This document shows positions 52,108 through 60,686 of a stretch of DNA of 64,000 bases, piece by piece. The notes under the pieces were generated by a model, which was not told the DNA's origin, made no database searches, and saw nothing but the letters and a program-made list of their open reading frames with translations. The translations under genes were made by a program, and so were the position numbers. The stretch's first letter is position 1. Every line of letters begins with the position of its first letter. The DNA is taken from positions 127,757 to 191,756 of the forward strand of contig NZ_JBCITM010000007.1 in the NCBI RefSeq assembly GCF_039414295.1, in the 5' to 3' direction. The DNA is from Anoxynatronum sibiricum. Lineage in GTDB: Bacteria > Bacillota > Clostridia > Peptostreptococcales > Tindalliaceae.

Positions 52108-52458
52108 TTACTTCAGATCGCCAATTTTCAGGCTGCCGCTGCCGTCGGGCTTTCCGCCGCCTTCAGCATCGCCCTCTTCCAGTGAAGTGAGATCACCTTC
52201 AGTGAAAAGATAGGTACGCAGCTCTTCGTCCCAACCATCCATATTACGCCGCAGCCATTCCAGGGTCATGCAGGCATGTTCAATCTCTTCATCCCGGTTA
52301 TGGGCCATGATTTTGGCCAGTTCAGGGTCAGCTGAAGCAACGACCCTCTGATTATACCAGTCGACAGCTTCAATTTCTTCTTTCAGACTGTTCAGAGCTC
52401 TGGAGATATTTCGCGTCTTTTCATCCAGCAACTCCATGGGCTCATGATAGTTTGACAT
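52108..52458 (-). CDS. Encapsulated ferritin-like protein (EncFtn) with C-terminal targeting peptide
   Basis: This cargo ferroxidase (116 aa) has two helices and needs dimerisation to form the iron site. Glu28, Trp34, Tyr35, Glu58 and His61 have the same spacing as Glu32, Trp38, Tyr39, Glu62 and His65 of the Rhodospirillum rubrum EncFtn as I recall it. After an acidic Gly-rich linker, the last residues DGSGSLKIGDLK form an encapsulin targeting peptide. Iron storage or detoxification inside the shell is the expected role. The start follows AAGGAGGCGGATTGC. Confidence 0.95.
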   Translation of the reverse strand: MSNYHEPMELLDEKTRNISRALNSLKEEIEAVDWYNQRVVASADPELAKIMAHNRDEEIEHACMTLEWLRRNMDGWDEELRTYLFTEGDLTSLEEGDAEGGGKPDGSGSLKIGDLK

Positions 52459-52731
52459 GCAATCCGCCTCCTTCAGTGTGGGTTAATTAATCAGTACTGA
52501 CTCATCAGCATGATTCATATTCGCAAATAATTACCTACCCGGTCAAAACGGGTTTTAAACATTTGTGTCGAAGAAATCGACCGAATGTGAGAAGCGGTTT
52601 TGAATGCAGGTTCACCGAAAAAAACTGCTGTGCGTCTGATTCAGCCGCCCCTGTTTAAAGCTTCTTCTTTTGGGTTATCTATGTACCAGAATGATTGTCA
52701 ACCCATTCACATGATCCAAGGAGGCGTTTAT

Positions 52732-53106
52732 ATGAAAAGTTTTGGTCAATTTTTACAATCCGGTGACTGGAAGGGCGAAAAACACGTTCCCGTGATTCAC
52801 GTCCCAGAAACAGTGAAAGCAGGCGAAGCCTTTGACCTGAAAATTTCCATCGGCGATGCCATCGGCCATCCCAACACCCTGGAACACCACATTGTCTGGT
52901 TCAAGGTGTTCTTCCATGGCGACGGCGAAAAATTCCCCGTTGAGTTGGCCACCTTCACCTTTGCCGCTCATGGTGAAGGCGAGAACTTCACCGAGCCTAC
53001 CGGTCTTACCACCGTCAAGCTGAGTAAATCCGGCACGCTGTATGCCCAAAGTTACTGTAATATCCACGGCGTCTGGGAAAACAGCCAAGACATCACCGTG
53101 GCATAA
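52732..53106 (+). CDS. Superoxide reductase (one-iron, neelaredoxin type)
   Basis: This enzyme reduces superoxide to hydrogen peroxide without making oxygen, which suits anaerobes. It has 124 residues and no N-terminal desulforedoxin domain. The active-site motif GEKHVP (Glu16, Lys17, His18), the paired histidines in LEHHIVWF and the Cys/His pair in SYCNIHGVW are present. The ATG at 52732 follows AAGGAGGCGTTTAT. It is divergent from the encapsulin operon; its peroxide product would be handled by a peroxiredoxin, while EncFtn would store iron. Confidence 0.94.
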   Translation: MKSFGQFLQSGDWKGEKHVPVIHVPETVKAGEAFDLKISIGDAIGHPNTLEHHIVWFKVFFHGDGEKFPVELATFTFAAHGEGENFTEPTGLTTVKLSKSGTLYAQSYCNIHGVWENSQDITVA

Positions 53107-53116
53107 CCGAAACAGC

Positions 53117-53164
53117 AAAAACACCGGTTGGCATGCCTGATGCATGTCTTCCGGTGTTTTTTTG
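53117..53164. terminator. Bidirectional terminator between superoxide reductase and MATE genes
   Basis: ACACCGG and CCGGTGT enclose a second GGCATGC/GCATGTC helix, with A residues before and seven T residues after on the plus strand. It can end both the superoxide reductase and the convergent MATE transcripts. Confidence 0.88.
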
Positions 53165-53166
53165 AT

Positions 53167-54609
53167 TTATGAGGGGGATCTCAGTTGCTGCAGCCTGGTT
53201 ATTCTCTCCGACCCAGTTCTTTTCCTCCAAATAGCCAGGCAGCCTGCAGCCACCAGCACTGCCACCCCATCGGCAAAAACCAGGGCATTCCAGATGCCTG
53301 AAGCGCCCCACCAACGGGGGAAAAGCGCCAGCCCCAGCAAAGGAAGCATCAGGCTGTGGCACAAAGCAATGACCAGAGACCACCGGGCCTGTTCCAGTGC
53401 CGTGAAATAGATGGATACCATCATGGCCACGGGCTTTAGCAGCATCGACCAGCGCATGGTCTGGGCCGCTTCCATGGTAAGCACCAGCGTCTCCCGATGA
53501 CCATCAACAAACCACAATGCGAGGATTTCCATTCCCCAGGTCATCATCCAGAAGAAAAAAGTGCCCATCACCAGAGAAACACCCATGACCCGCCAGAAGA
53601 CGCCTTTCACACGATCATGCTGTCCCGCCCCGTAATTGTAGCTCAAAATGGGCTGAGTGCCATTGCCAACCCCCATGATCACCATTGCTCCCAACATCAG
53701 CAGGTATTGTACCAACGTAAAGGCTGCCACCCCCAGAGAACCGATGTGGGCCAGTAGTGCCCGGTTTAAGAAGAAGGTGGTGATGCCCATGGCCAGGCTG
53801 TTGAGCATTTCAGAAGATCCATTGACTGCAATTGCCCATATAGTGCTCCATTGAATCCCGGGCTTTAGAATGCGCAGGCCCCCCTTGTTACGAAAGTGCT
53901 TTTGAACAAAATACCCCACAAAAATGAAGACGCCCAGGGTCTGTGACGTTCCTGATGCCAAAGAGGCTCCCATAATGCCCAGGTTTAGCACATATAGAAA
54001 AAGATAGTCAAGCGCAATGTTCAGCACCGAACAAAAGGCCATGACACCACTGGCCAGATTGGCCTGTCCGTCGTTTCGCAGCGACTGCTCCAGGACAAAA
54101 AACAAGATGAGAAAAACGAAAAAGGGCAACATCCCTTTCAGGTAGTCGGCGGCATAAAGGCCCAGGGAGCCGGAGGTGCCCAGTATGGTTAGAATCATGG
54201 GCATCAGCAGCAGCACTGCCACAGTGCCCACAAGGCCGATTCCCACTGCCAGCAGCATCACCAGGCCCAGCACCCTCCCGGCTTCCCGGTTTTGGCCCCC
54301 GCCCAAAAGCACAGCGATTCGGGCATTGCCGCCCACCCCTATCATAACGCCAAAACCCACCAGCAGCGCCAATATGGGATACAACACATTGACCGAGGCC
54401 AGTGCTTCAGGCCCCAGGCGGCGCCCCACCATCATACCATCCACAATCTGGTAAAAGGCCATAAACAGCATGGATGCCACTGCCGGTGTTGCATTCCTGG
54501 CAATCAGTTTTCCCAGGGGAGCCGTCAGAAAGCCCTGCTCTTCGCTGCTCATCTGTTTTTCTTCGCCATTATTCTTCATCACGTTGACCATTGTTTTTTC
54601 CTGCATCAT
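53167..54609 (-). CDS. MATE-family multidrug efflux transporter
   Basis: This membrane antiporter (480 aa, twelve helices in two bundles) has MATE features such as DGMMVGRRLGPEALASVNV and YNYGAGQHDRVKGVFW. The start follows AAAGGAGTTAGA. The MarR gene upstream on the same strand is 154 bases away, so the two form a regulator-pump pair. Confidence 0.93.
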   Translation of the reverse strand: MMQEKTMVNVMKNNGEEKQMSSEEQGFLTAPLGKLIARNATPAVASMLFMAFYQIVDGMMVGRRLGPEALASVNVLYPILALLVGFGVMIGVGGNARIAVLLGGGQNREAGRVLGLVMLLAVGIGLVGTVAVLLLMPMILTILGTSGSLGLYAADYLKGMLPFFVFLILFFVLEQSLRNDGQANLASGVMAFCSVLNIALDYLFLYVLNLGIMGASLASGTSQTLGVFIFVGYFVQKHFRNKGGLRILKPGIQWSTIWAIAVNGSSEMLNSLAMGITTFFLNRALLAHIGSLGVAAFTLVQYLLMLGAMVIMGVGNGTQPILSYNYGAGQHDRVKGVFWRVMGVSLVMGTFFFWMMTWGMEILALWFVDGHRETLVLTMEAAQTMRWSMLLKPVAMMVSIYFTALEQARWSLVIALCHSLMLPLLGLALFPRWWGASGIWNALVFADGVAVLVAAGCLAIWRKRTGSERITRLQQLRSPS

Positions 54610-54763
54610 TCTAACTCCTTTTCAAGATCCTTCACTGTCACTGTTTCTGATTCTTTTCCACCGCTTCGCTTCCATTACTTCAATGCCCATAAACCAAACC
54701 CCGCACGAGTCCTTTCCAGTACTCAGCCTCAGGGATCCAAGGATGACGGCATGACGTGCAGCG

Positions 54764-55306
54764 TTATACCAGGCGGGCCATCACTGATAATAAGTTGCCC
54801 GTTGCATCATCCAGCGCTTGACGGTCTGTTTCCGGCAAGGTGTCCAAGTATGCTTCAAAGTTTTTCAGCAGGCTTTTTTCCGCCAACCGTAGCTGCTTTT
54901 CTCCTTCTTTTGTCAGCCGCAGCACGACTCTGCGGCGGTCACCGGTATCCTGCACCCGATCCACAACCCCCTGTTCCACCAGTGAATTCACCATAATGGA
55001 CATGCTGGAAGATGACACCACCAGGCTGGCAGCCAGCTCCTTCAGGCTGATATCCGGCTGCAGATCCAGCTCATACATCACCATGAATCGTTCTTCGGTG
55101 ATGCCCATTTCCGAGACCAGATCAGGCAGCCATTCCAACAATGTTTTGCGGGAAAAAAGAGACAATGTATTCAGCAGGGCCATGAGCCTTTTTGCCTGGC
55201 TTTCTCCTTTAGAACGGGTTTGGTGACGATCAGATGCCGGTTGTGCCGACACCTGTTTTTTAGCCGGGCGGTCATTTTGATTTTCACCCTGATCTTGAAG
55301 TTTCAT
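54764..55306 (-). CDS. MarR-family transcriptional regulator
   Basis: This regulator (180 aa) has a basic, Gln-rich extension of about 38 residues followed by a MarR winged helix (SLKELAASLVVSSSSMSIMVNSLVEQGVVDRVQDTGDRRR split over helix and wing). The start follows AAAGGAGGAGACGG. It probably represses itself and the MATE pump through the palindrome at 55362-55414. Confidence 0.9.
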   Translation of the reverse strand: MKLQDQGENQNDRPAKKQVSAQPASDRHQTRSKGESQAKRLMALLNTLSLFSRKTLLEWLPDLVSEMGITEERFMVMYELDLQPDISLKELAASLVVSSSSMSIMVNSLVEQGVVDRVQDTGDRRRVVLRLTKEGEKQLRLAEKSLLKNFEAYLDTLPETDRQALDDATGNLLSVMARLV

Positions 55307-55361
55307 CCGTCTCCTCCTTTGTTAATCGACAGGTTTACATATCAGAAACCTTCGTCGCATT

Positions 55362-55414
55362 TTTATTTGTTGATAAAATAGTTTTAATGTAAAACTATTT
55401 TATCAACAAATAAA
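55362..55414 (-). promoter_or_regulatory. Perfect 25-bp-arm palindrome, candidate MarR operator
   Basis: Arms at 55362-55386 and 55390-55414 are exact inverted complements separated by ATG. The core is TTGATAAAATAGTTTTA, very AT-rich. It lies 56 bp upstream of the MarR start, where the promoter should be. It could also form an mRNA hairpin if transcribed. Elsewhere the 55307-55607 gap holds only a short GCCGCC/GGCGG hairpin. Confidence 0.7.
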
Positions 55415-55607
55415 TTAGTATGTCAATCTTTTTTTCACATCATCGACTTCTGCCAGGGTTAAGCTTACCCGCAAAGGACTTTTCTGCACAAAAAAGCCGC
55501 CATTTGGCGGATGCAGATTGAAGCCATAAGATTGGAGTCAGCTGCCCTGGAAAGAGCCTTCATCTTCAAACCTCAGGCCGGCATGTGATCATACCGGCTC
55601 ATGAAGG

Positions 55608-56115
55608 TTAATACTTATAGCGCAGCTTTTCCAGTTCTTCCTGCAGCCATTCCTCCGACCGCCACTTTCCCCAAACCATGACTCCCGACAAGCTGCAGGT
55701 ATTTCGGATGTCCTCCAGGGGGTTTTCCGATAACAGAATGAGTTGAGGGTTCTCGGGGGAATGTACTCCAAGCCTTTAATCTCATGTTCCTCTTTCATTA
55801 CGTTGACAATGGCCAGGGTGGGTGTATTCCACACATGGTTCTCCACCACCATGGCCGCCTCTTCCCCAAAGATTTCCAGTGTGTAGCCGCTCAGATGTTC
55901 AATGGAATGCTGCCCATGCTCAAGTACGTGCCCGATGCCCACTTGCCTGGGTGTATGCCCCACCACTTTCACACCGATTTCCCCACCGTTTTCAAGTCCA
56001 ACAGTTTGTTGGTGTTCCGTTTCATTTTTGTGAAAAAATGCATGAATCCGATCGTGATTTTCTCCTTTAGCCAAAACACGATAAAGGCACGGGCTATGAT
56101 GAAAGGCTTCCAGGA
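55608..56115 (-). pseudogene. Decayed amidohydrolase (imidazolonepropionase-like) remnant
   Basis: Only the C-terminal third of an amidohydrolase is left. One frame reads VVGHTPRQVGIG, GQHSIEHLSGY and NTPTLAIVNVM. After position ~55757 the homology continues in another frame with ENPQLILLSENPLEDIRNT, GVMVWGKW and a stop at 55608. There is thus at least one frameshift and no N-terminal half. It abuts the 3' end of the peptidase gene, which suggests a deletion joining the two. Confidence 0.65.
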
Positions 56116-56119
56116 AGTT

Positions 56120-57997
56120 TTATTTGCCTGTATCTGCGCACATCTCATACTCACAATGCCCTTGATCTACAGGACAAGATTCCCAATGGATTTCCACACT
56201 CATTGCTGATGCTTCCATCTTCTCCTTGGATTCTTCGATCTTCTCCAAGGTTGTCTGATAAAAGTCGTACATCTTTTGAAACTGAGGTTCAAGGGCCTCT
56301 GGTGCAAAAATGTCTGTATAGCCTGATGTAATGAGACTCTCCCGAAACTTTCCATATCGCGTATGATTGATCAGGTTTTCAAATTGTTCATACCGTTTCT
56401 CGATGGGGACTGTCTCATCAAACATGTCAAAGGAAGCAAGGGAAGAAACACCGTAAGCGGTTGAGTATAGGGGACTTTCAAAATCCTGGGTCATTTCAAC
56501 CCAATAATAATCCTCTTCCACACCCTGCATCAACAGAAAAAATGGATAGCTTTCTCTCACTTGGTAGCTGATTTGATTGACCTTTTCAAGAGTGAGATCT
56601 TCAGTAGTGTACACATTGAATAAAAACTCGGTTTGTGGCGCCAGGATATAAAAAAAATCAATTGCGGCGAAGGTGGTTTTTAGTCTGAAGTAGTTGGCAT
56701 TATCTTCAAACAAATCTTCAAATCTTGAGGCTGCAATATACTGGTTTGAAGTGGAGTGGGTTTCTACAATCTCTAAGCTTTTCGAACCTTCAGGAAACGC
56801 TTCATTGTGTCGCTTTTCACAAACCACCAGGACTTCAGCAAAATGACCCAGTTCATGCAGAAACGTATTGTAGTCATTGAACAGATCGCCCGTGTCACGC
56901 ATGACCATCAGCGGCGTGTTGTACTCAAGAACGACTGTCACAAAGGCACTATAGCTTCCGCTTTCCACTTCAGGGATTATCAATAACTCTTTTTCCATTA
57001 GTACGCGAAAAGCATGCTCCAGAAAAGTTCCTGCCACTGTTTGCTCTGCCCACTCGAGGTAGTTTCCCTGGGGCATGGGTACTTCCGCTTGAGAAAGTCG
57101 TTCATTTTCTACATAAATTGCTTCCAGTAACACTTCCCGAAAGTCTAAAAGATGTTCTTTCGTATAATCCGCAACTTTCAACAAATCTTCCACCTGAAAA
57201 TCTTTCGTGCCGTCGTCAAACAAAAGGGCCAAATAGTGTTCATATCCCTGCTTCTTGGCGTAGTCATTTCGAATGTTCACCAGATCAACAAAAATGGGGC
57301 CCGTCATGGCATTTTTGGACCGAAAGGCTTCTAATAACACCTCGCCTGCTTCAGGATTCTCGTCTGAAAAATAAAGACCCTCCAACTCGTCAATCGAATA
57401 GTTTTCGCCATCAAACTCCCGGGAATAATCTGCGTTGAGCGCCATGTTATACTGGTTTAGAAGATCATTCACCTGTTGATTAAACACTCTTCTTTCCAGG
57501 TCTTGCTCTTCAGGAGCTTTCACGCCAAATTCTTCCAGCAGAAGACTTAACTCGGTGTCCACCAACCAATTGTGGATATCATCCCACATTTCTTCAATTT
57601 GCTGCAGCGCTTCCAGAGAGTCCTGCTCTACCGTCTTAGCTGATTCATCAGTATGGTCAATATATGAAATAATCCCCGACACCTGATTAACCCTTTCATA
57701 TTCCCTTTCAACAATTCGCAGATTTTCAAATAATTCCCTGACTAAATGGTCATCTTTCAGTGTTGCCTTATTTTGACTGGTTAATGCAGTGAAAGCCGCC
57801 ACAACATCCTCAATCGTATGCAGGTCCTGGGAGTAATCGTAGTTCATGTCGTTAAAATGGACGGGCTCATAACCCGCTACGGGTTCGTTCTGGACTGCAG
57901 GTGCTGCATAGACATAAAGGGGGGCTGTAACCCACGGGGACATTGCCATCACTAAAGTTAAGACTACTGCCACTATCCATTTTCGAGGTATTTTCAC
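56120..57997 (-). CDS. Exported M3-like (oligoendopeptidase F-related) zinc metallopeptidase
   Basis: This 625-residue protein starts with a signal peptide or membrane anchor (about 3-33) and has a zinc site FLHELGHFAEV about two-thirds along with a downstream Glu region, as in M3 peptidases. The chain is rich in acidic residues. The GTG at 57997 follows AGGGAG by seven bases and gives the shortest signal peptide; codons to 58027 lack a ribosome site. The C-terminus ends in an unusual Cys-containing tail (SCPVDQGHCEYEMCADTGK), perhaps altered by the neighbouring deletion. Substrate unknown. Confidence 0.8.
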   Translation of the reverse strand: MKIPRKWIVAVVLTLVMAMSPWVTAPLYVYAAPAVQNEPVAGYEPVHFNDMNYDYSQDLHTIEDVVAAFTALTSQNKATLKDDHLVRELFENLRIVEREYERVNQVSGIISYIDHTDESAKTVEQDSLEALQQIEEMWDDIHNWLVDTELSLLLEEFGVKAPEEQDLERRVFNQQVNDLLNQYNMALNADYSREFDGENYSIDELEGLYFSDENPEAGEVLLEAFRSKNAMTGPIFVDLVNIRNDYAKKQGYEHYLALLFDDGTKDFQVEDLLKVADYTKEHLLDFREVLLEAIYVENERLSQAEVPMPQGNYLEWAEQTVAGTFLEHAFRVLMEKELLIIPEVESGSYSAFVTVVLEYNTPLMVMRDTGDLFNDYNTFLHELGHFAEVLVVCEKRHNEAFPEGSKSLEIVETHSTSNQYIAASRFEDLFEDNANYFRLKTTFAAIDFFYILAPQTEFLFNVYTTEDLTLEKVNQISYQVRESYPFFLLMQGVEEDYYWVEMTQDFESPLYSTAYGVSSLASFDMFDETVPIEKRYEQFENLINHTRYGKFRESLITSGYTDIFAPEALEPQFQKMYDFYQTTLEKIEESKEKMEASAMSVEIHWESCPVDQGHCEYEMCADTGK

Positions 57998-58229
57998 ATC
58001 AACACTCCCTTTTGCCATTTTTTTCAATCAGATTGTTCTATTTCATTCGCTCTTAACCATATACAATCGAAAAAAGTGACCGATGCCCCGCATTGCTCAA
58101 AGTCTCATTTAGCTGGGTCATGGCTGTTAAAGCCATTATATCCTATCTTTCATGGAATCTCAAAATATAGTTCCCATAACCAGCAAATGTGGTGTTCTGC
58201 TATTTTTTTGGATTTTTTTTGAAATGGCA

Positions 58230-58258
58230 TTGACATTTTCGATAAAGCGCCTTATGAT
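58230..58258 (+). promoter_or_regulatory. Promoter of the Trp T-box/trpB2 transcript
   Basis: TTGACA (58230-58235) and TATGAT (58253-58258) are 17 bases apart, both near consensus. The predicted start is about 58265, at the head of the T-box leader. Between 58028 and 58229 nothing else is visible. Confidence 0.85.
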
Positions 58259-58265
58259 GGTTGAA

Positions 58266-58565
58266 ACATTTAAAACCGATGAACCGGAGAAGTAACCCTG
58301 AACACTGAACTTCCCAGAGAGCTGCAGACGGTGAAATTGCAGCAGGTTAAAGACAGGATGAATGGACCGGTGAGGGCGGGCGCCAACCAGTATCTTCCAG
58401 AAGGATGATATTGCAGTAGCGGCCGACGGGATCTCCACCCGTTATCCAGGGAGCACGCATGATGGTGCGTGAACCGAGCGGGTCTTTTTTTGGAAGACCA
58501 ATCCGGGTGGTACCGCAGGAAGCTGATCAGGCCTCTTGTCCCAGAATAGGGACAAGGGGCTTTTT
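58266..58565 (+). promoter_or_regulatory. T-box riboswitch, tryptophan specifier
   Basis: The leader has Stem I features (AGAAGTAACC, AGAGAGC, GGTGAAA) and the specifier loop GAATGGACC, with codon UGG (58363-58365) for tryptophan. The T-box sequence GGGTGGTACCGCAGG is at 58505-58519 and a terminator follows. Uncharged tRNA-Trp should stabilise the antiterminator and allow expression of trpB2. The base after UGG in the T-box bulge is U, which would pair by wobble with the usual G73 of tRNA-Trp. Confidence 0.92.
58531..58565 (+). terminator. T-box regulated terminator
   Basis: GCCTCTTGTCCC pairs with GGGACAAGGGGC (one G-U pair) around a 6-base loop, and five T residues follow. It lies 12 bases past the T-box sequence. 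Confidence 0.92.
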
Positions 58566-58688
58566 GTATGCCCGCCAACGGAAAAACTCTGTCCCGTCCA
58601 GTATCTGAGTCGTTCCACCATGATGCGAACCCACTTATAAACCCATGAACCGGCCAGCGGAGTGCTGACCACCGAAAGGAGCTTTTCC

Positions 58689-60092
58689 ATGACAATCAAA
58701 CACGTTCCCTACAAAACCTACCTTACCGAAGACCAGATGCCCACTCAGTGGATGAACCTGCGGGCCGCCATGAAAGAACAACATGATCCCTTTCTTCATC
58801 CCGGAACTCTGCAGCCTTTGGGACTTGAAGATCTAACCCCCGTTTTCTGTGAAGAGCTATGCCGCCAGGAGCTGGATACCACCACCCCCATGGTGGATAT
58901 TCCTCAACCGGTGCAGGCTTTTTATCGGATGTACCGCCCTTCCCCTCTGGTGCGGGCTTATGAGCTGGAAAAGAAGCTGGGTACCCCGGCCAAAATCTAC
59001 TTCAAATTTGAGGGCAACAACACCTCCGGCAGTCACAAGCTGAATGCTGCTGCCGCCATGGCTTATTATGCCAAAGCCCAGGGGCTGACCTCCCTTACCA
59101 CAGAAACCGGGGCTGGCCAGTGGGGCACCGCTCTTTCCACCGCCTGCGCCCATTTTGGATTAAACCTGGATGTGTACATGGTGAAGATTTCCTATGAACA
59201 AAAACCTTTCCGTAAAGCAGTCATGGAAACCTTTGGGGCCGGCATCACTCCCAGCCCCTCCACCACCACTCAGGTGGGTCAGGCAATTTTGGCCAAAAAC
59301 CCCGATACCAATGGCAGCCTGGGCTGCGCCATTTCAGAAGCCATCGAGGCCTCCATGCGCAGTGACCAGAGCCGTTATGCCCTTGGTTCAGTGCTGAACC
59401 AGGTGCTTTTGCACCAGTCTATCATCGGACTGGAAGCCAAGCTGGCCATGGATCAGCTGGAAGAATACCCAGACGTGGTGGTGGGCTGCGCCGGCGGCGG
59501 TTCCAATTTAGGCGGTCTGATCACCCCTTACATGAAAGAGCGCCTGGAAGGCAAGTCCCACACCCGTTTTGTGGCAGTGGAGCCAGCTTCCTGCCCCTCC
59601 CTCACCCGGGGACGTTATGCCTACGATTTCTGCGACACCGGCCGCATCACGCCCCTTGCCAAAATGTATACCCTGGGCAGCGATTTCATGCCGGCCCCCA
59701 ATCATGCCGGCGGCCTGCGGTACCATGGTATGTCGCCCGTGCTTTCAAAACTGTATCACGACGGAGAAATGGAAGCCGTCTCTGTGACACAGACCAAAGC
59801 CTTTGAAGCCGCTGTTCTTTTTGCCCGCACCGAGCAGATTCTCCCGGCTCCCGAATCGGCCCATGCCATTTACGGGGCCATTCAGGAAGCCCTGGCGTGC
59901 AAAGCATCCGGCGAAGCCAAAACCATTCTTTTCGGCCTCACCGGCACTGGCTATTTTGACATGAAGGCTTATCAGCAATATAATGAAGGCGCCATGACTG
60001 ACTACATTCCCTCGGACGAAGATCTTCAACAAGGCTTCGACGGCCTTCCTCAGGTGGATGTACCTCTACGGGAAGCCGCTGGCTGCTGTTAG
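58689..60092 (+). CDS. trpB: Tryptophan synthase beta chain, TrpB2 type
   Basis: This PLP enzyme (467 aa) makes tryptophan from indole and serine. Lys117 in GSHKLNAA binds PLP, and GCAGGGSNLGG is the phosphate loop. The length and the N-terminal extension fit TrpB2, the group that often works without TrpA. The ATG at 58689 follows AAAGGAGCTTTTCC. No other trp gene is nearby, so it may salvage indole. The Trp T-box upstream confirms the link to tryptophan. Confidence 0.94.
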   Translation: MTIKHVPYKTYLTEDQMPTQWMNLRAAMKEQHDPFLHPGTLQPLGLEDLTPVFCEELCRQELDTTTPMVDIPQPVQAFYRMYRPSPLVRAYELEKKLGTPAKIYFKFEGNNTSGSHKLNAAAAMAYYAKAQGLTSLTTETGAGQWGTALSTACAHFGLNLDVYMVKISYEQKPFRKAVMETFGAGITPSPSTTTQVGQAILAKNPDTNGSLGCAISEAIEASMRSDQSRYALGSVLNQVLLHQSIIGLEAKLAMDQLEEYPDVVVGCAGGGSNLGGLITPYMKERLEGKSHTRFVAVEPASCPSLTRGRYAYDFCDTGRITPLAKMYTLGSDFMPAPNHAGGLRYHGMSPVLSKLYHDGEMEAVSVTQTKAFEAAVLFARTEQILPAPESAHAIYGAIQEALACKASGEAKTILFGLTGTGYFDMKAYQQYNEGAMTDYIPSDEDLQQGFDGLPQVDVPLREAAGCC

Positions 60093-60212
60093 CCTTTTTC
60101 TGCTTCGGCCTTGTCAGTGGTTGCATTGCGTCGATGAACTTCACACCAGTTCTCTATCCATAATGCTGTCGACCATCCTGTTATCTCCCAGTGGAACTCT
60201 TGTTTTTCAATG

Positions 60213-60259
60213 TGGTATAATGGGAATACTAACCACCGGCAGAGTACTCACCACCGGCA
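60213..60259 (+). promoter_or_regulatory. Extended -10 promoter and direct repeats before arsR
   Basis: TGGTATAAT (60213-60221) is a full extended -10. Downstream of the start, ACCACCGGCA occurs at 60232-60241 and 60250-60259, 18 bp apart. The repeats lie between the promoter and the ribosome site and may be the binding site of the regulator. Confidence 0.6.
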
Positions 60260-60273
60260 AGGAGGATTTTTCT

Positions 60274-60627
60274 GTGGATTATGAAACCATTTTCAAAGCA
60301 CTGGGAGAAGGCACCCGGATTAAAATCGTCAAACTACTTTCCATCAAACCTATGTATGTCTGCGAACTGGAGTCAGTGCTTGAAATGAGTCAGCCCAGAA
60401 TTTCTCAGCATCTGCGCATCCTAAAACAGGCGGGGCTGCTGAACATGAAGAAGGAAGGCCAGCGGGCTGTTTACTCCCTGAATGAGGATGTATTTGAAGC
60501 CTGGATTACTGGCTTCACCAGTTTTCTTCGCCAGCCTCTGGAAACCCTGCCGGAGTACCAGCCAGAAGTTAACCGCATTGCAGCCATTGCCAATGACCCC
60601 ACCATCGCCATCTGCAAAAACGCATAA
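60274..60627 (+). CDS. ArsR-family metal- or redox-type repressor
   Basis: This small winged-helix protein (117 aa) has the ArsR core ALGEGTRIKIVKLLS, CELESVLEMSQPRISQHLRIL and the wing KEGQRAVYSL. One Cys lies in YVCELE (the ArsR-type CELC is incomplete here) and one near the C-terminus, so metal sensing is not certain. The GTG at 60274 follows AAGGAGGATTTTTCT. No metal-resistance gene is adjacent on the same strand. It may regulate trpB2-distal genes or itself. Confidence 0.88.
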   Translation: MDYETIFKALGEGTRIKIVKLLSIKPMYVCELESVLEMSQPRISQHLRILKQAGLLNMKKEGQRAVYSLNEDVFEAWITGFTSFLRQPLETLPEYQPEVNRIAAIANDPTIAICKNA

Positions 60628-60644
60628 TGATATCGCCTATACTC

Positions 60645-60672
60645 AAACGGCCTCCCTTTCGGGAGGCCGTTT
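60645..60672. terminator. Bidirectional terminator between arsR and the GNAT gene
   Basis: A 12-bp stem (AAACGGCCTCCC/GGGAGGCCGTTT) with a 4-base loop lies between the two convergent genes. It has only short T runs on either strand. Confidence 0.75.
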
Positions 60673-60686
60673 CGTATTTCTATGTT

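Noticed and set aside
52480..52600. PerR or Fur box between the EncFtn and superoxide reductase genes
   Set aside because: The AT-rich inverted segment near 52512-52531 matches the consensus too poorly to report as a site.
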